Assembly: GCF_002288925.2 (NCBI RefSeq)
Contig: NW_022098000.1
Location: 16,252,889 to 16,316,888, forward strand
DNA from: Delphinapterus leucas
Lineage: Eukaryota; Chordata; Mammalia; Artiodactyla; Monodontidae
DNA length: 64,000 bases
Reading direction: 5' to 3'
In this document: positions 47,970-60,700 of the stretch, piece by piece
How positions within the stretch are numbered: position 1 is the first letter of the stretch
How the letters are laid out: each line of letters starts with the position of its first letter
Notes under the pieces: model-generated
What the model saw: only the letters and a program-made list of their open reading frames with translations
The model's database searches: none
What the model was told of the DNA's origin: nothing
Made by a program: the position numbers and the translations under genes

Positions 47970-49505
47970 CTTTACCACGGTCTCACTGTCCTACCTAAAA
48001 TTTAAGGCCTATATGCACACACTTATGCTAAGTGACCGAGACAACTTTAATTTCTAAATATTAATTTCTAACTATACTTTCCTAAATTCTTATTCACTTA
48101 AATCTTTGATGTTCCCAAAGATCCATGGATAAGGATACATTTTTCTTTACCTACCGAAGAGATTATATATATGATTTTAGGAAGTATATCTTTTGACATG
48201 CACTGTTCATCCCAATTTCATCCACAACCATTTCTCCATTATTATTCAAAACAAAAATCTTAGAAAAGCCACAAAAGAGCTCTAGCTGCTTTTTTTTTTT
48301 CTGGCAGAGGGTAGGAATAAAGCTGTGAGATTACATTTCTCAATCTACATGGATCCACTGAGAGAAGATGCACTGACCAGAAGCCACAGGTGATAAGTAG
48401 ATGAGACTTTTTGCAAAGAATAAAGAACTGAGGAGAAGAGAAAACTGTTTGAGCACCTACAAACATCAACAGGCTTCTCCAGTCATTCTGCACCCATATT
48501 TAACTTGCTAAGTAAAGTTTTAATGAACAAACCAACAACTTGAGAAAGCCTCAATAAGGTAGAGTTATTTATTAAAATTAAATAAACACACATGCAAGTA
48601 TAAAACCATAGATACTACATTTTAGAAAAGGAAATATGCAAACCAGTGCCCTATCTGGCAATGGAGGCAAGAAGTTAAAAAAATTTTTTGGTTAGAAATA
48701 AAAGCTAATAGGGTCAGGTACTTCACTGGCTTTAAACTCCGCTAGTATTCACACTGATTTCATCAAAGTCACTAAAAAGATGTGAGAAAAGAAAGACTAA
48801 AGGTTTTGTGCGCAGCCAAAATAGTCAACCAATGAAGCAGAGAATGAATTTAAGAATTATATGGTGATTTAGTCATCATTAACTAGTAGAAAAACAATCT
48901 AGCCTGGATGTGAAAAACACAAGCAAGTTACAAAGATAATACAAAGAAATAGCAGAATTTGGCAGCAATTACCGGGAGAGATGAAGAATAAGGAAAATTT
49001 GATTGCAGCCTAGGAGAGAATGGTGAGGTTGCCAATGATTAAGAGAAAAACAGGAAAGGGTAAAGTAGAGCTTTGTTATGTCTTTATTAAAGTTGTGCTT
49101 AGTGGGAAAAAATAGGTGTACACAACACAATTTTAATTTTTAAAAAAGTATACAGGGGTATGCATGTGTATCAGAAAAACTCAAAACAGTGGCAATCATT
49201 ATGTTTAGATAATTCAGAAGAATTATGAAAAACTTTTTTTATACTTGCCAATATTTTTCCACTAAAGAATGAATAAATTTTATAATTTTTAAAGTTTAGT
49301 TGACAGTATGTTTAAAAAGCTTATTTTTCCTGAACCCATACAACAAATTTGGTACTGGAAACAATGTTGGGTTGTTATTTTTCCCCCCATGCATGAAATA
49401 GAGTAAATTCCCACAATTAGAAACTATTTTTAAGCGTGAAAATCATTTCCACAAAAACCACAGAATCCCATGGAAATATGACAGACCTAGGAAGGGTTTT
49501 GGTGC
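47970..49505. other. Unassigned AT-rich DNA
   Basis: No gene is visible. Degenerate old repeat sequence is possible around 49040-49300 but was not assigned. Confidence 0.45.
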
Positions 49506-49509
49506 CTTT

Positions 49510-49670
49510 TAAGTTTAAATCCCAGTCACACCAATTACAAACCATGAGCAAGCTACTTAAGCTCCCTGTGTCTCAATTTCTTCATCCGTAAAAATATTAC
49601 CACCTACCTTGAATGTTTTCTGTGAAAAGTAAGATAACACGTGTAAAGCAGTCATACCCAGTCAGAAAAA
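49510..49670 (+). repeat. MIR SINE, plus strand
   Basis: 'ccatgagcaagctacttaag', 'tgtctcaatttcttcatccg' and 'taacacgtgtaaagcag', in MIR order. Confidence 0.75.
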
Positions 49671-49734
49671 AATCACTGCAGTTATTACACATAATCAACT
49701 TTCCAATCCTTAAATCCTCTTAAAAGACTAAATT

Positions 49735-49888
49735 TGACTACTCAGAGTGTGGTCCACAGACCAACAGCAACAGCATCACCTGAAAGTTTGTATAAAAATG
49801 CACAACCTCAGGCTCCACCCCAAACTTTCTGAATCTGAAGCTGTACTTTCACAAGATCCCCGGGAAAAACAAAATTTGAGAAGCCCTG
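49735..49888. mobile_element. MER5-type hAT element
   Basis: 'cagagtgtggtccacagacc', 'cagcatcacctgaaagtttg', 'ccaccccaaactttctgaat' and the right end 'aaatttgagaagccctg' follow the MER5 order. The flanking duplication has not survived clearly. Confidence 0.7.
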
Positions 49889-49899
49889 TTCCAAATAAC

Positions 49900-52400
49900 A
49901 CTCAATTAAGGATTACCAGCTCCCTGAACTTGTCCACTCCATCTCTGTCCCAGAGTTCTTTCTGATGATGAGTGAAGAGTACCTTGTAGTTCACTCTTAA
50001 TTCCTAATTCTGAGAGACTAGCAAGAAACCGATGGAAAGTCTAATCTACTTCCACTTCCAAAACATACTTTTCAAACCTAAAGAGAACTCTCATGTTCAC
50101 CCCTCAGTTAATCCACCAAGCAGGTCCTGTGGTACATAACTCTCTTGTGAAACAATGTCTTTAAGAATTCAATAAATTCAAATTTTTTAATAATTACACT
50201 TTAAAAATTATTAGGCTGCACAACTGTATTAACTAGGTGCCAGGCTATATTTACCCCTTTTGTCCACGAAGTCTCACCGCAACTTCTCAATTCCTTACCG
50301 AAAGTTAAAAACACTCTATCTGGCCCATGTGCCTGAGACGGCTCCCCAGTATCCCTGGCAGAACAGAGCTTGTGAGGCATGGCTACTGCTGAGTACAACC
50401 TTCTGGCTTCCAGTACTCACCTTCTAGGTGGCTCACAAATCATGTCTTTAAGAACCTATTCTAGAATCTCAGAGGCCTCAAGCTGAGAGGTATTCAGGCT
50501 TTCATTTTGAAAACTAATTCCTCTCTTTGATATTTTATACTATTTACTGTTAAGTATTTTACATTTGCAGGTGCCCAGTCTTGTCTTTTTTCCACTCCAT
50601 GACAACTAACTGAATGAAACAGGAAACACAGAAGACAACTGTATATATGAAAAATTGTCAGACAAAATATCAATTCAAATTTCCTAACTTAGAGTAATAA
50701 AAAGTGGCATGAAGTAGTATCACAAAGAAAAAGAACATCTAATAGATTCAGCAGTACACTAATGATTTAGGCTATTACAGAGCTCCTAGAAGTTGGTCTC
50801 CTCTGAAGGATTTCTTAGACTGCTTTGAACAGAACTTTCAACTTTCTTTTACTTCTTCTACAGTTGAGAACTCTCTCACTTACTCAGCCTAAACTTCCCC
50901 TTACCTATACACTTATTCCTTCTCTCTACTCTTATAAAGGACATACCCTTAGTTGCCCATTCAGGTACTGCCTTCTTTCCGTTCTCCTACCTGAACTTTC
51001 TTTTCATTCATGTCCACATGAGCACTGCCTTAGATTCCAAACTTCCAGGGAAGGGTCCCTATGTGTAGGTTTCCCTTTGAAAATTACCTAGAATAGTAAA
51101 ATTTAGGACGGGCACACCTATAATGATTAAAAGCCCACAGAAAGGCAGGCTTACCACAAATTTAAAATTCATTAAAAATTAAGAACAGATAAAAGCATGT
51201 CAACTTTTGGGTAAGGAAGTTGTGTATGAATCAGCATTTTACTCTCAGCTAGGAAGACTCAGAGAAAAAGAAACCTGAATATGAAAGGTGAATTGGCCTT
51301 AAAGACAACAAGAGGAATATACTTAGTGGATGGAGAAAGGAAGCTCATTTAAGAAATAAAGAATGTGATGCGTTAGACAAGGGAGACAATAAAACAAGTG
51401 GAAGTTGAGAATTTTTAAATCTGATGTGTAAGGGACTATTTATAAGCAGGGTGGTTTAGTAGTTGCTATATACTATTCTCTAAAGCTGGCTTCACTCTTA
51501 TGAGTCTAGAAATGTCTCCATTGAACCTAATTGAATCAAAATCAAACAAACTGATTTATGCTAACAAAAGGGCTGTATATTAAAATGTTCCTCATGAGCA
51601 GTATCTACTTTCTCAGCACATGAACACCTAATAGAAAGGAAACAAACTTAAAAATACAAAGTATGATAGCCAGTCAGGATATCAGAAAGTCAAAATGAAA
51701 GATTAATTATAGTCACAGGACATAGTCTTAATAAATTATTCCTTTTGATTTCTTTACATGGTTTAGTTTTCTTGTTTTTTTCCAAGCTTCCCACCTCATC
51801 CCAACTTTTTTAGTATGATAGGATTTTTAAAGGACTAAGCTGCAAGTCAGAGAATTAAGATCTAGTTACAGAGTTACGATGATATAAGACAAAACAGTTT
51901 TTCTGAGCTTCAGTTTCATCGCTTACCAGTACTGAACTATATAAAACTCTCTATGGCTTTTCCAAATTCTCTGTCTCTGCCATACTTATTACATTCAGGA
52001 TAGAAGATTATTTCTAATCGTAATTCCTGGCTAGCAGAAGGCCATCCACAGCAGATATCATGGTAGAAGGCATTTTTTCCCACTGAGACCCTGCATAACC
52101 ACAATCCTTCTCAATTCTGGTCTTCAGGGAGCCACTAATAAACAATAGGAATTTGCAGAAGTTTTTTACCATTACATGCCTGAGGGTTTATCTTTCCATT
52201 TAAAATTCAGTTTCTTCTTCCTGACTTTCATCTAACCATGCTCATTTCTACTGAATCCTGACATCAATCTTTTATTCTGAGCTTTTGCTTCTGCAGCCCT
52301 AGATGCATGCTTTAAGGAGGCATTAGCAGGGCAGTGATTAGAAGCAGAAAGGTAATGAAAAAGATAGATAGAAGGAAGAACTTCATTCTAGAGCCCTTTT
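49900..52400. other. Unassigned DNA
   Basis: No gene is visible. A MIR-like core is possible at about 51895-51930 ('ttctgagcttcagtttcatc'). Otherwise I see nothing I can name. Confidence 0.45.
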
Positions 52401-52424
52401 ACTTTCCTGCATGGCTTTTAGAAA

Positions 52425-52550
52425 AATAACCACCTCCTCATGCCTTTGTTTCCCCATCTGTGAAACAGGAGGAAAAATCCACCTACCTGCCCTGTCTTGC
52501 ATGGATGTTTTGAGATTTAAATAAGATAAAATACGTCAAAGCTCAAAAAA
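52425..52550 (+). repeat. MIR SINE fragment, plus strand
   Basis: 'atgcctttgtttccccatct', 'gtgaaacagga' and 'ttgagatttaaataagataa' are the MIR core and 3' part. Confidence 0.65.
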
Positions 52551-52802
52551 AATCTCACGTATATCATATCAAGTCATTACAATTTAGTACTGTTAAAAAA
52601 AAAAAGTTCAAACTTGAATATGCCAAAAAAAAATGCTTGTGCCTTTAAATGGCAATAGGGGATATGGGCTGGCCAGTTTTTTACCAAAGAATAAAACTTT
52701 AAAATTTTCAGCAAACCAAGTAGCTTTGAAGACTAAACTTTGTGATACAATATTCATTACAAATTATCTCAGAGTTACTCTGTCTATACATTCCTCTAGC
52801 TC

Positions 52803-52826
52803 AGTGGGTCTCCTCTGAGACCCACT
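52803..52826. repeat. Perfect 10-bp hairpin, 4-base loop
   Basis: agtgggtctc (52803-52812), loop ctct, gagacccact (52817-52826). The arms look like the CAGTGGTTCTC end of hAT elements set back to back, but this is inference. Confidence 0.85.
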
Positions 52827-53038
52827 TTTATATAATGTAACCCATCAATAAAATATACATGTAATGACCACCACTGTACATTTGTTTATAAATTTTATAT
52901 ATATATGTTACCTTTCTAACACATTATTTACCTTATAAATTATTCATGAAAACAGAAAATTTAAGGCATGAAAAAATATATAAATATAAGTATTAATATT
53001 TTTTCCCTGAACTCTACTTTGACACCACTGCTATAAGC

Positions 53039-53224
53039 CAGTGGTTTCAAACTTTTTTAAGCTATGGAACGCTCTGTTCCAACACCAAATTTTAAAATGC
53101 AAACCAAATCTATAAAACAAATAAAGGCAGAGCTGCTCTGATTAAAGTGGGAATAAGGGAACCAGAACCTGGAGTTCTGTGAAGAAACACTTATGGTTCC
53201 AGAAAGCACAATTTGAAACAACTA
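53039..53224. mobile_element. hAT-like DNA transposon remnant
   Basis: The left end cagtggtttcaaac (53039-53052) and the right end atttgaaacaacta (53211-53224) are imperfect inverted termini of hAT type, about 186 bases apart. The 8 bases outside each end do not match, so the call is tentative. Confidence 0.5.
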
Positions 53225-53256
53225 ATCTTGAGATCAGACTTTCCATTAACCTCTTT

Positions 53257-53608
53257 AAAAATAAATAAATGTGGATGGATCTAGAGACTGTCATACAGAG
53301 TGAAGTAAGTCAGAAAGAGAAAAACAAATATATATTAATGCATATATGTGGAACCTAGAAAAATGGTACAGGTGAACCAGTTTGCGGGGCAGAAATTGAG
53401 ACACAGATGTAGAGAACGAACAAACGTATGGACACCAAGGGGGGAAAGCGGCGGGGGGGGGGGGGCCGGGGGGGGGGGGATGAATTGGGAGATTGGGATT
53501 GACATGTATACACTGATGTGTGTAAAATGGATAACTAATAAGAACCTGCTGTATAAAAAAATAAAGTTCAAAAATTCAAAAAAAAAGTACAAAAAATAAA
53601 TAAATGTG
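53257..53608 (+). mobile_element. 5'-truncated L1 3' end, second subfamily, with target-site duplication
   Basis: It begins in the last ORF2 codons ('gactgtcatacagagtgaag') and runs through a 3'UTR quite unlike that of the 11-kb and 13-kb copies: 'gaaccagtttgcggggcaga', a long G-run, 'taagaacctgctgtataaaa', then an A-rich tail. An exact 17-base duplication, aaaaataaataaatgtg, lies at 53257-53273 and 53592-53608. The cut context is ttt/aaaaa. It represents a separate L1 3'UTR lineage. Confidence 0.92.
53439..53479 (+). other. Poly-G tract in L1 3'UTR
   Basis: G6 (53439-53444), then G13 (53453-53465), CC, and G12 (53468-53479). It has quadruplex potential, and run length may vary or be miscounted by sequencing. 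Confidence 0.85.
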
Positions 53609-54175
53609 CTTTTACTCAATAGTGCTGTTTCCTTAGCTGGAAGTCAAAGATGTTATAAGAATCAGCTGAATACTCAGGACTATATTTACTGCCAATACTG
53701 TTGACTATATAATAAAGTGTCCCTCTGCAGGCTTCCAGGGAAGAAAATTTTCTCAGGCCTCAGTACCAATAAATGTTAAACTCCTAATAACTATGTGTTA
53801 TATCATGGACTGTGAATCTAGTTTCTTTTGAGACAGTATAGTGTACAATGTTATCTTTCCTATTTTCTAGGAAGCTTAACAGTAAAACTTTTGTCCCAAC
53901 TAGGCAATCAGAGAGGGACTTTATTATATGCATCTCAGTGCATTTTTACCACTTGTATTAATTTTGCATCTCCACTCCTTTTAGGTTTAATCTTGATTCT
54001 CATTTTTTCTATCCTATTCTATTATAAACAATTATGACAAACTCCTCAAATCTTTTTGGAATCAGTTAAGATACAAACGATAAAACTCAACACTCAAACC
54101 TGCCACTTGGCACCATCAGCTTCCCATTCCTCCAGGAGGGAAGCCTCGGAATTATCTGTGGTAGCTAATGCACTA
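53609..54175. other. Unassigned AT-rich DNA
   Basis: No gene is visible. Confidence 0.45.
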
Positions 54176-54179
54176 ATTC

Positions 54180-54740
54180 CATCAGCCCCCAATACCTAAC
54201 AATCTAGCCTCTGCTTTATCACTTATAATCATTTCCTATTCTTCATTCCCACTGCCATTACCACTCACCTCGACTATTATAGTACAACAGGTCTTCCCAC
54301 AGCCAATCCATTTTACATGCTGCTTACAATCAATCTTTCTTAATCATTATCACCACATATCACACCTTTATCTTTTCAAACACCTATTAAAGGTTCCCCA
54401 CTAGAAAAGACTACACTCCTTAGTCGGGCATTCAAAGCTTGCCATATCCTGATACCAATCAACAGTTTTGTCCGTTTTTCCTACAATCAAGTTTCTCTCT
54501 GGACACATTAAACTTTCTGTCGCATATGCCTCATCTCTACCTCTGGGTCTTGGATCATGCTGTTTCCCTTACCTGCAGTGTTCCCTACCTACCCTCACTG
54601 CCACACTACCTCCAGATTTCTACAATGCCAAATATTAGCCATCCTTGAAGACAGAGCTCAAATGGCATTATTTTAACAAGCTTTCAAACTCCAAATTGAA
54701 AATCCCCTAACCTACCTCTGTATTCCGAAACCAGCATATC
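54180..54740 (+). repeat. L2 LINE 3' part
   Basis: An extended L2 series: 'ggtcttcccacagccaatcc', 'gcattcaaagcttgccatat', 'ttacctgcagtgttccctac' and 'gaagacagagctcaaatggc'. No reading frame is kept. Confidence 0.7.
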
Positions 54741-55094
54741 TAATTTTTCACATATTCATCTCCTATCATTCTCTTTCTATCTGTGTATAAGACTATTTAT
54801 CTCTCTACTTACACATATATGTAAACATATACAATTCTCCTAGACCAGTGACTCTGAAGCCTTTTTTGTTTTTTAGCTGTAAAATCCATTTTTCACATAA
54901 GATGCAATGAGAAAGCCCAGTAAGGAAAATGGACTTTTAAAGGAGCTTTTCTGGTTGCAAGGGAGAAGGGCTGAGAAGATAGCTAGAACTTCACGCCCTC
55001 TGCAGACATCTTCACAAAGCACAGAGATACAGCACACCAAACCACACCGTCTGTGAAGACAAGCAGTATGCTCACTTTATTCACCTATCTCCCA

Positions 55095-55285
55095 TGTAGG
55101 AAGGCAATACTGTGTAAAATCAGATAGTCCTGGAGTCAAATCATAGCTCTGCTGCTTATAAACTATGTTCTCTATGCAAACCCTTAATCTCTCTGAACCT
55201 AAATCCTCATCTGTAAAATGGAAATGGTAAAATCTATCTCATGTGATGACCACATGAGATAAGACACATAAAAGTCATACTTCAT
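55095..55285 (+). repeat. MIR SINE, plus strand
   Basis: 'tagtcctggagtcaaatcat', 'cttaatctctctgaacctaa' and 'cctcatctgtaaaatggaaa', nearly full length. A short L2/MIR-type end ('aatgcctagcatataatagg') follows at about 55364-55415. Confidence 0.85.
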
Positions 55286-55439
55286 ACCTAAGACATGCAT
55301 CAGCACAAAAGAATTCCCATTCCCTTTTTCCTCCCCATACTTTCTTTCCACATCATGTAGTCAAATGCCTAGCATATAATAGGAATTAAATAATCATTTC
55401 TTGAATGAATTAATAAGTGGATGAACAGCTGAATGAACA

Positions 55440-57070
55440 GTTGTCTAAACAAAACATAAAAAGACTTAGAAAAGGGATTTGATAACAAGTACAGAAAAAA
55501 GACATGGTAGAGAAATACTATATTAGAAAAAAAGGAAAATACCTTACACAGAACTTTTATGGTTAGAAAAGAAAAAAAGTGGTACTTTATATATTTAAAA
55601 ACTGGAGACTTTTCAGTAAAAATTTACTACCAAAGAAAGAAGCTAACATGAAAGAACTATTTACACACATCATTTTAAGGCTTATGTGTGAATAATATGA
55701 TTATCTGGCTAATATCTAAACTCAATTTACATCCAACAGCTTAAAAATAAGAGTTATACTAAATTAAACTATAGTGAACGATCAGCATGCTTTTTTTAAT
55801 GAATTTTATTTCACTGATTTATGTATGACTGTTATGGAATGGTGTTCTGATTTTTTTTAAATGTGTTTCCTTGTTTCTCAAGTTACAAATGTAAAGTTCT
55901 GCAATTGTATTTAAAATCTTTTGGAGGTAGATGTACACAAAAGAAATACCTCAACACAAATCACTATGACATATAATGAACCCAAAAGGAATAGGCATAT
56001 ATCACTAAAGACAAGATGTTAAGTTTGATAAAACAAAATCTGACCTTTAATATTTTTGAAAATTAGTTAATAAACATAAAATGTGGCAAGGCTTACAGTC
56101 CACAGATTTTTAAACTCTTCTGGCATCCTTGGGGGTCTGTCTACAAAAGCAAAGGAGTATATACATGCTAGAGACAAAAAAAAAAAGTCAGATAAACATA
56201 ATCCCATTGGACTGTGGTTTAAATAGAGGGCTGAAATCTAAATGATTTTTCTGTATTCCCAAAACAAACACACAAAACTTCATGCAATGGATAAAAATCA
56301 ATAAAAGAAAAGTAACAGCATAAAAAAATTAGTGACATTATTAGCACAATACTCTTGAATGGTAAACTACAAGTCAAGATTATATCTCATTCTTAAAGTT
56401 ATTTATACTTCTTTAAAAATGAGAAAAACAGCTCAGAAACTAGATTACAAATATCTTTTTTAAAAACTTCACTCCATCGGAGCAACAAGGTTAAAGAATG
56501 ATTTACCAAATTTGACTCCCAAAGATGACTATAACAGAATGCTTTTAATCTGACTTCATGAAATATGTGAAACCCCTTCCCCTTCTCACTAACTACATGA
56601 AGGCTAAAGTCAATACATTATGAAATGCAACTATTACAAAATTACTAGCATTCCAAAAACAGATGTATATCTCATGTGAACACTGTAGGTCTATTTATCA
56701 GTAAATAATTTTCCATACAAGGTATGATTACAATTTTTAAAAAATAACGAATGCCTAAATACTGAAATAATCAAACATAACAAAATGTCAAAATGATTAT
56801 CTCTGAATGATGAAATTATTTCCTTCTTTTTTCTTCTAGAGATTTCAAAATCTCTCAAAAGTGTTACCTTTACAATGAGAGAAAGTTAACGTTACAGAAA
56901 TATAAATATGTATGTATGTATAGATGTGTATATCTGAATATGTATGTTTGTAAATGGCCTACTCTAGCCTAATTTATAGAAACAGCAGGGCCCTGGTGTA
57001 AAAATGAGAAAAAGTAAAATATGAAGTTAACTCATATAATTTGATAATTTAGAAAATATTCTCAAATCTC
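55440..57070. other. Unassigned AT-rich DNA
   Basis: No gene or identifiable repeat is visible. Confidence 0.45.
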
Positions 57071-57079
57071 CCTAATGTA

Positions 57080-57290
57080 ACATGGCAGTTAAAAGTTTGG
57101 ATGTAGAGTCAGGAAGACCTAATGAAATCCCAGCTCCACCACTTAACAGCTGGGTAACTTTGGAAAAGTTATTTAACTTCTTTAACCTTCAGTTTCTTCA
57201 TCTAAAATTTGGGAATAATATTATCCAACTAACAGGGCTAGTAAATGAAATCATGGAAAGATGTTAGTGCATAATGCCTATTTAGTGATG
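57080..57290 (+). repeat. MIR SINE, plus strand
   Basis: 'gtagagtcaggaagacctaa', 'acagctgggtaactttggaa' and 'cagtttcttcatctaaaatt', nearly full length. Confidence 0.85.
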
Positions 57291-57299
57291 GTAGTAGTA

Positions 57300-57490
57300 T
57301 TTCCTCTTCCTGTAACTCTTTGTGGCGCCAAAATTCCTACTTATCCTTCAGGCTGCAGCTTAAATGAACTTCCTTAGAGAGGCTTTCCCTAAATTAAGTT
57401 CCTATATTCCACTATTTCATAGTGGCCTGTACATTTCCTTTAATAATCATCAGAATTTATAATTATTTATTTATACAAATGCATCCACAG
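57300..57490 (+). repeat. L2 fragment
   Basis: 'cttatccttcaggctgcagc', 'ttccttagagaggctttccc' and 'cactatttcatagtggcctg' are in L2 order. Confidence 0.7.
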
Positions 57491-57947
57491 TGCATAGCAT
57501 ACCATATATATTTAGTAAATTATAAATTAATTAATTTATGAAGAAAGATGTTTCAATTTGTAATCTTCCCACTGATATCATTAAAATTTTGTCTCTATAT
57601 AATCAGTGGGATCTTGATTATAAATGTTATTGACTGTCATATGAATGGGTTATCTAAATTTGAGTTCAGTACTTCTGGGGGCAACTGCATGAGGGAAAGA
57701 AAAGAACATCCCATCCCTGGTACTTCAGTCTACCTCTACATAATTAGTCACAATGACAGAATCACAGTAACTACATTCTGTCCTTTGATCTTCCATTAAT
57801 GAGTCTACTAAAAACGAAGGTTAAAAAAATTTTCAAGTTTCTTTGTTGGCTTTTAGCTTACCCACTGAGTTTTCTTTTAATCACCACCTGCTAGAACGGT
57901 GATTAAATCAGCTATTTACTGATAAGTCAGGGAGCGCTGCTAGATAA

Positions 57948-58151
57948 CATTAGTGTGCTGGCTCTCAAAGTGTGGTCCCTGGACCATCACTACCAGAATC
58001 AACTGAGAATTTACTAGAAATGCAAATTATTGGGCTCACCCTAGATTTACTGAATCAAAAGCCTGGAGGTGAAGTCCAGCAGTCTTAGGGTTTAGCAAGG
58101 CTCTGGGGTGATTCTAATGTACATTGAAGTTTGAGAACCATCACATTAGCG
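57948..58151. mobile_element. MER5A-type hAT element with 8-bp target duplication
   Basis: The element occupies 57956-58143 (188 bases, close to the MER5A length I remember). Its left end tgctggctctcaaagtg and right end ttgagaaccatca are degraded inverted termini. The flanking 8-mers are cattagtg (57948-57955) and cattagcg (58144-58151), matching at 7 of 8, as expected for an old hAT insertion. Confidence 0.85.
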
Positions 58152-58679
58152 GATTTAGTCTTTGTAAGCAATAGGCTGTTTCATTGGTTTTCATCAATTT
58201 GCCAGCCTTTATAGTTCATCATTAAACTTCTAATATTGGAGTATAATCTCTAAAATACTCTAAAATCAGAAACAGGACATGTGTCAGAAACATAAGACAG
58301 ACAACCAAAGAATGACCGTTTAATACACTGTTCTATCCAGATATGCTGTGTAGTCAATTCATGATGTCACTGTTTTCTTTTGTTATAAATTAACTCCCTC
58401 TACATCTCCTCCTAAAAAGGTCATTGCTTCAGAACCACTAACTTCGAGTAAAGCTAGAGGGTGACAAAAAATACAAACACTGTTTTCAAAGGTTTTGTAA
58501 GTCACAGGAAAGAGAAAATGATCTAAGCCAAAAATGTAATTAAAAGTGTTACCACTACATGTAAAGATATACACAATTAAGTCAAAGATTCAAGTGGGCT
58601 CTAGATTAATCTTTAGAGATATAAAAGGGTTCTAGATTATTCTCTATTTCAGAGATATAACTCATTAATAAATGATAGT

Positions 58680-59090
58680 AAACTTCCACAACAAGATTGC
58701 AAACGTGGCTTAATGATAGGAAACTTATTAACATAATATAACACATCAGTAGGTCAAGTGTGAAAAAAGCAATCATCTCAAAGATATCCTTTTTGGCATT
58801 TGATAAAACTCAACTCCCCTTCATTTTCTTTTTTAAATCCAGAAATATAAAACTACTTCCTCAAAGTGATTTAAACCACTGTAAACCAAAAGTCAACATC
58901 ATGCTTACTAGTGAATACGAAAAACATTTCCATTAAAATCAGGAATAAAAAGATCCATTATCCTCACTCCTAGTTATTAATGTTCTGGAAGTTCTGACTT
59001 AAAAGAGAAGCATTATTTGTGGACAATACAATTCTCTACCTAGAAAGCTCAGAAGAATCCACTAAAAAATTAAGCTGATTAAATTTTTAA
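58680..59090 (+). mobile_element. Ancient L1 ORF2 fragment
   Basis: 'caaacgtggcttaatgatag', 'ttggcatttgataaaactca', 'gtaaaccaaaagtcaacatc' and 'aatgttctggaagttctgac' follow the reverse-transcriptase region of an old L1 or HAL1. No open frame remains. Confidence 0.65.
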
Positions 59091-59244
59091 AATTTAATTT
59101 TTATAGTAGTATTACCACTATATGTAAACATATACAGAATTAAGTCACAGCTTCAAATGCATAAGACTGTAAACTGCAAAAATACAGTTTTAATACAAAA
59201 ACAACAGAACTTCTGAGAAAAGAGAAATAATAATGGTATTTCTA

Positions 59245-59358
59245 ACAGAACTAGAATGTAAACTTCATGAGATCTGGGGGGGTTTGTTGTTTTATTCACT
59301 GGTATATTGCCTAGCAAACAGTAGGCACTCAACAGGCATTTGTTGAATGAATAAATGA
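59245..59358 (+). repeat. L2 3' terminus
   Basis: 'ctagaatgtaaacttcatga', 'gcaaacagtaggcactcaac' and 'atttgttgaatgaataaatg' are the L2 end. Confidence 0.8.
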
Positions 59359-59359
59359 A

Positions 59360-60130
59360 AAGCACTAGCATTTAATAATCCTTTATATCAAATGTGGTCT
59401 GCCTACAAGTGACAGTCTCAGACTGTCTATTACAAGTCCACAATGAGTTAAAGAGTTTGCACCAGAATGTGCATCACTGTGCACATCATTTAATTCCTCT
59501 TGTAACACAGGAAAACTATCTCAACGAAGGAAGCAGAGGACTTTTACAATCCGACTCAAGCTACTTATCTCATAAAAGACAATGAGAAACAGTTCACATA
59601 CTGGCTACACTGGGTGGCACCTCTTTAGACTAAATGTTGGGAGTTGAAATGAGAGGGAAAAAAAAAACAAAAAAAGAAACTAACTTCAAACCAAAGAATA
59701 ATTTGTAAAAATAATGTCTGGCTGCTGAAATGTGGTCATAATTAGGTCACTGTGTCTTTTAAAGGAAGCTTATGAAACATGAAAGCAACAAAAAATTTAA
59801 GGATAAATTCTTTTTGTCAACCAAATGGCAGGTTCTAATCAGGAAATTCAGACATCCCAGTAGCGTCTAAATGAATGAAGTCTTTATACTTTCAGAGCAG
59901 TTTATAATAGATAATCACAGGAATTAAGGCACGTAAAGAAGTTATGCTCTAAGTTAACATAAACACTTCAAGTATATACTTCATTCGTTACTTTAAAGTG
60001 GGTCCAATACCGTAGTGTCATCTCAAATGTAAAAGTAAAACAAAGAACTGAGCCAGTGCTGGCGGTTTAAAAAATGAGGAACAAGTGAGGAATAGTCAAA
60101 TTAACACTAATTTATAGCAGACAGGCTCTG
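59360..60130. other. Unassigned DNA
   Basis: No gene is visible. Confidence 0.45.
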
Positions 60131-60139
60131 CGAAAGTAA

Positions 60140-60270
60140 ACTGGGCTGATATTCAGAAGACCAGGTATATAGCCCTTGAACCCAAAACTAACCCAAAACA
60201 CATTCTAGGGCAAATCACCTCATCTCACTGTTCCTCAGTTTCCTCGGGAGTTAATAAAAAGACTCTCAGA
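60140..60270 (+). repeat. MIR SINE fragment, plus strand
   Basis: 'gggcaaatcacctcatctca', then 'ctgttcctcagtttcctcgg': the MIR core. Confidence 0.7.
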
Positions 60271-60700
60271 TTTTCTATTCAGTCAAAGTAATTGATACTA
60301 CCCGGATTCCTCTGTTTCTGAATAAAGGCAGATAGGTAGTCCTACAAAAATATGCTGAGGTTCAATTCTATCTATAACCCTGTAAAGTCAAACTAATTAA
60401 AAGGTATAGACATTTATATAGAGATCTACAATGAACACCTTTCTATTTTCTATATAAATGATTTACACAATCTGATTCAATCCACATAAGAAATCTGAGA
60501 GATGTATATGTTTATCTGAATTTTAGAAATAGAATTCCCAGCAATATAAAAAAGAGAACTAATGGCACTCACTCAGATTTGTATGACTCCACAAGACCAT
60601 CCTTCCTTCTACAAACCAGCCATGACATATAGCTACAATTTTCTAAGGAAGCAGTAGAGGTTTCAAGTAAATCAAAGACACTCAAAATATAGAATGTTAA

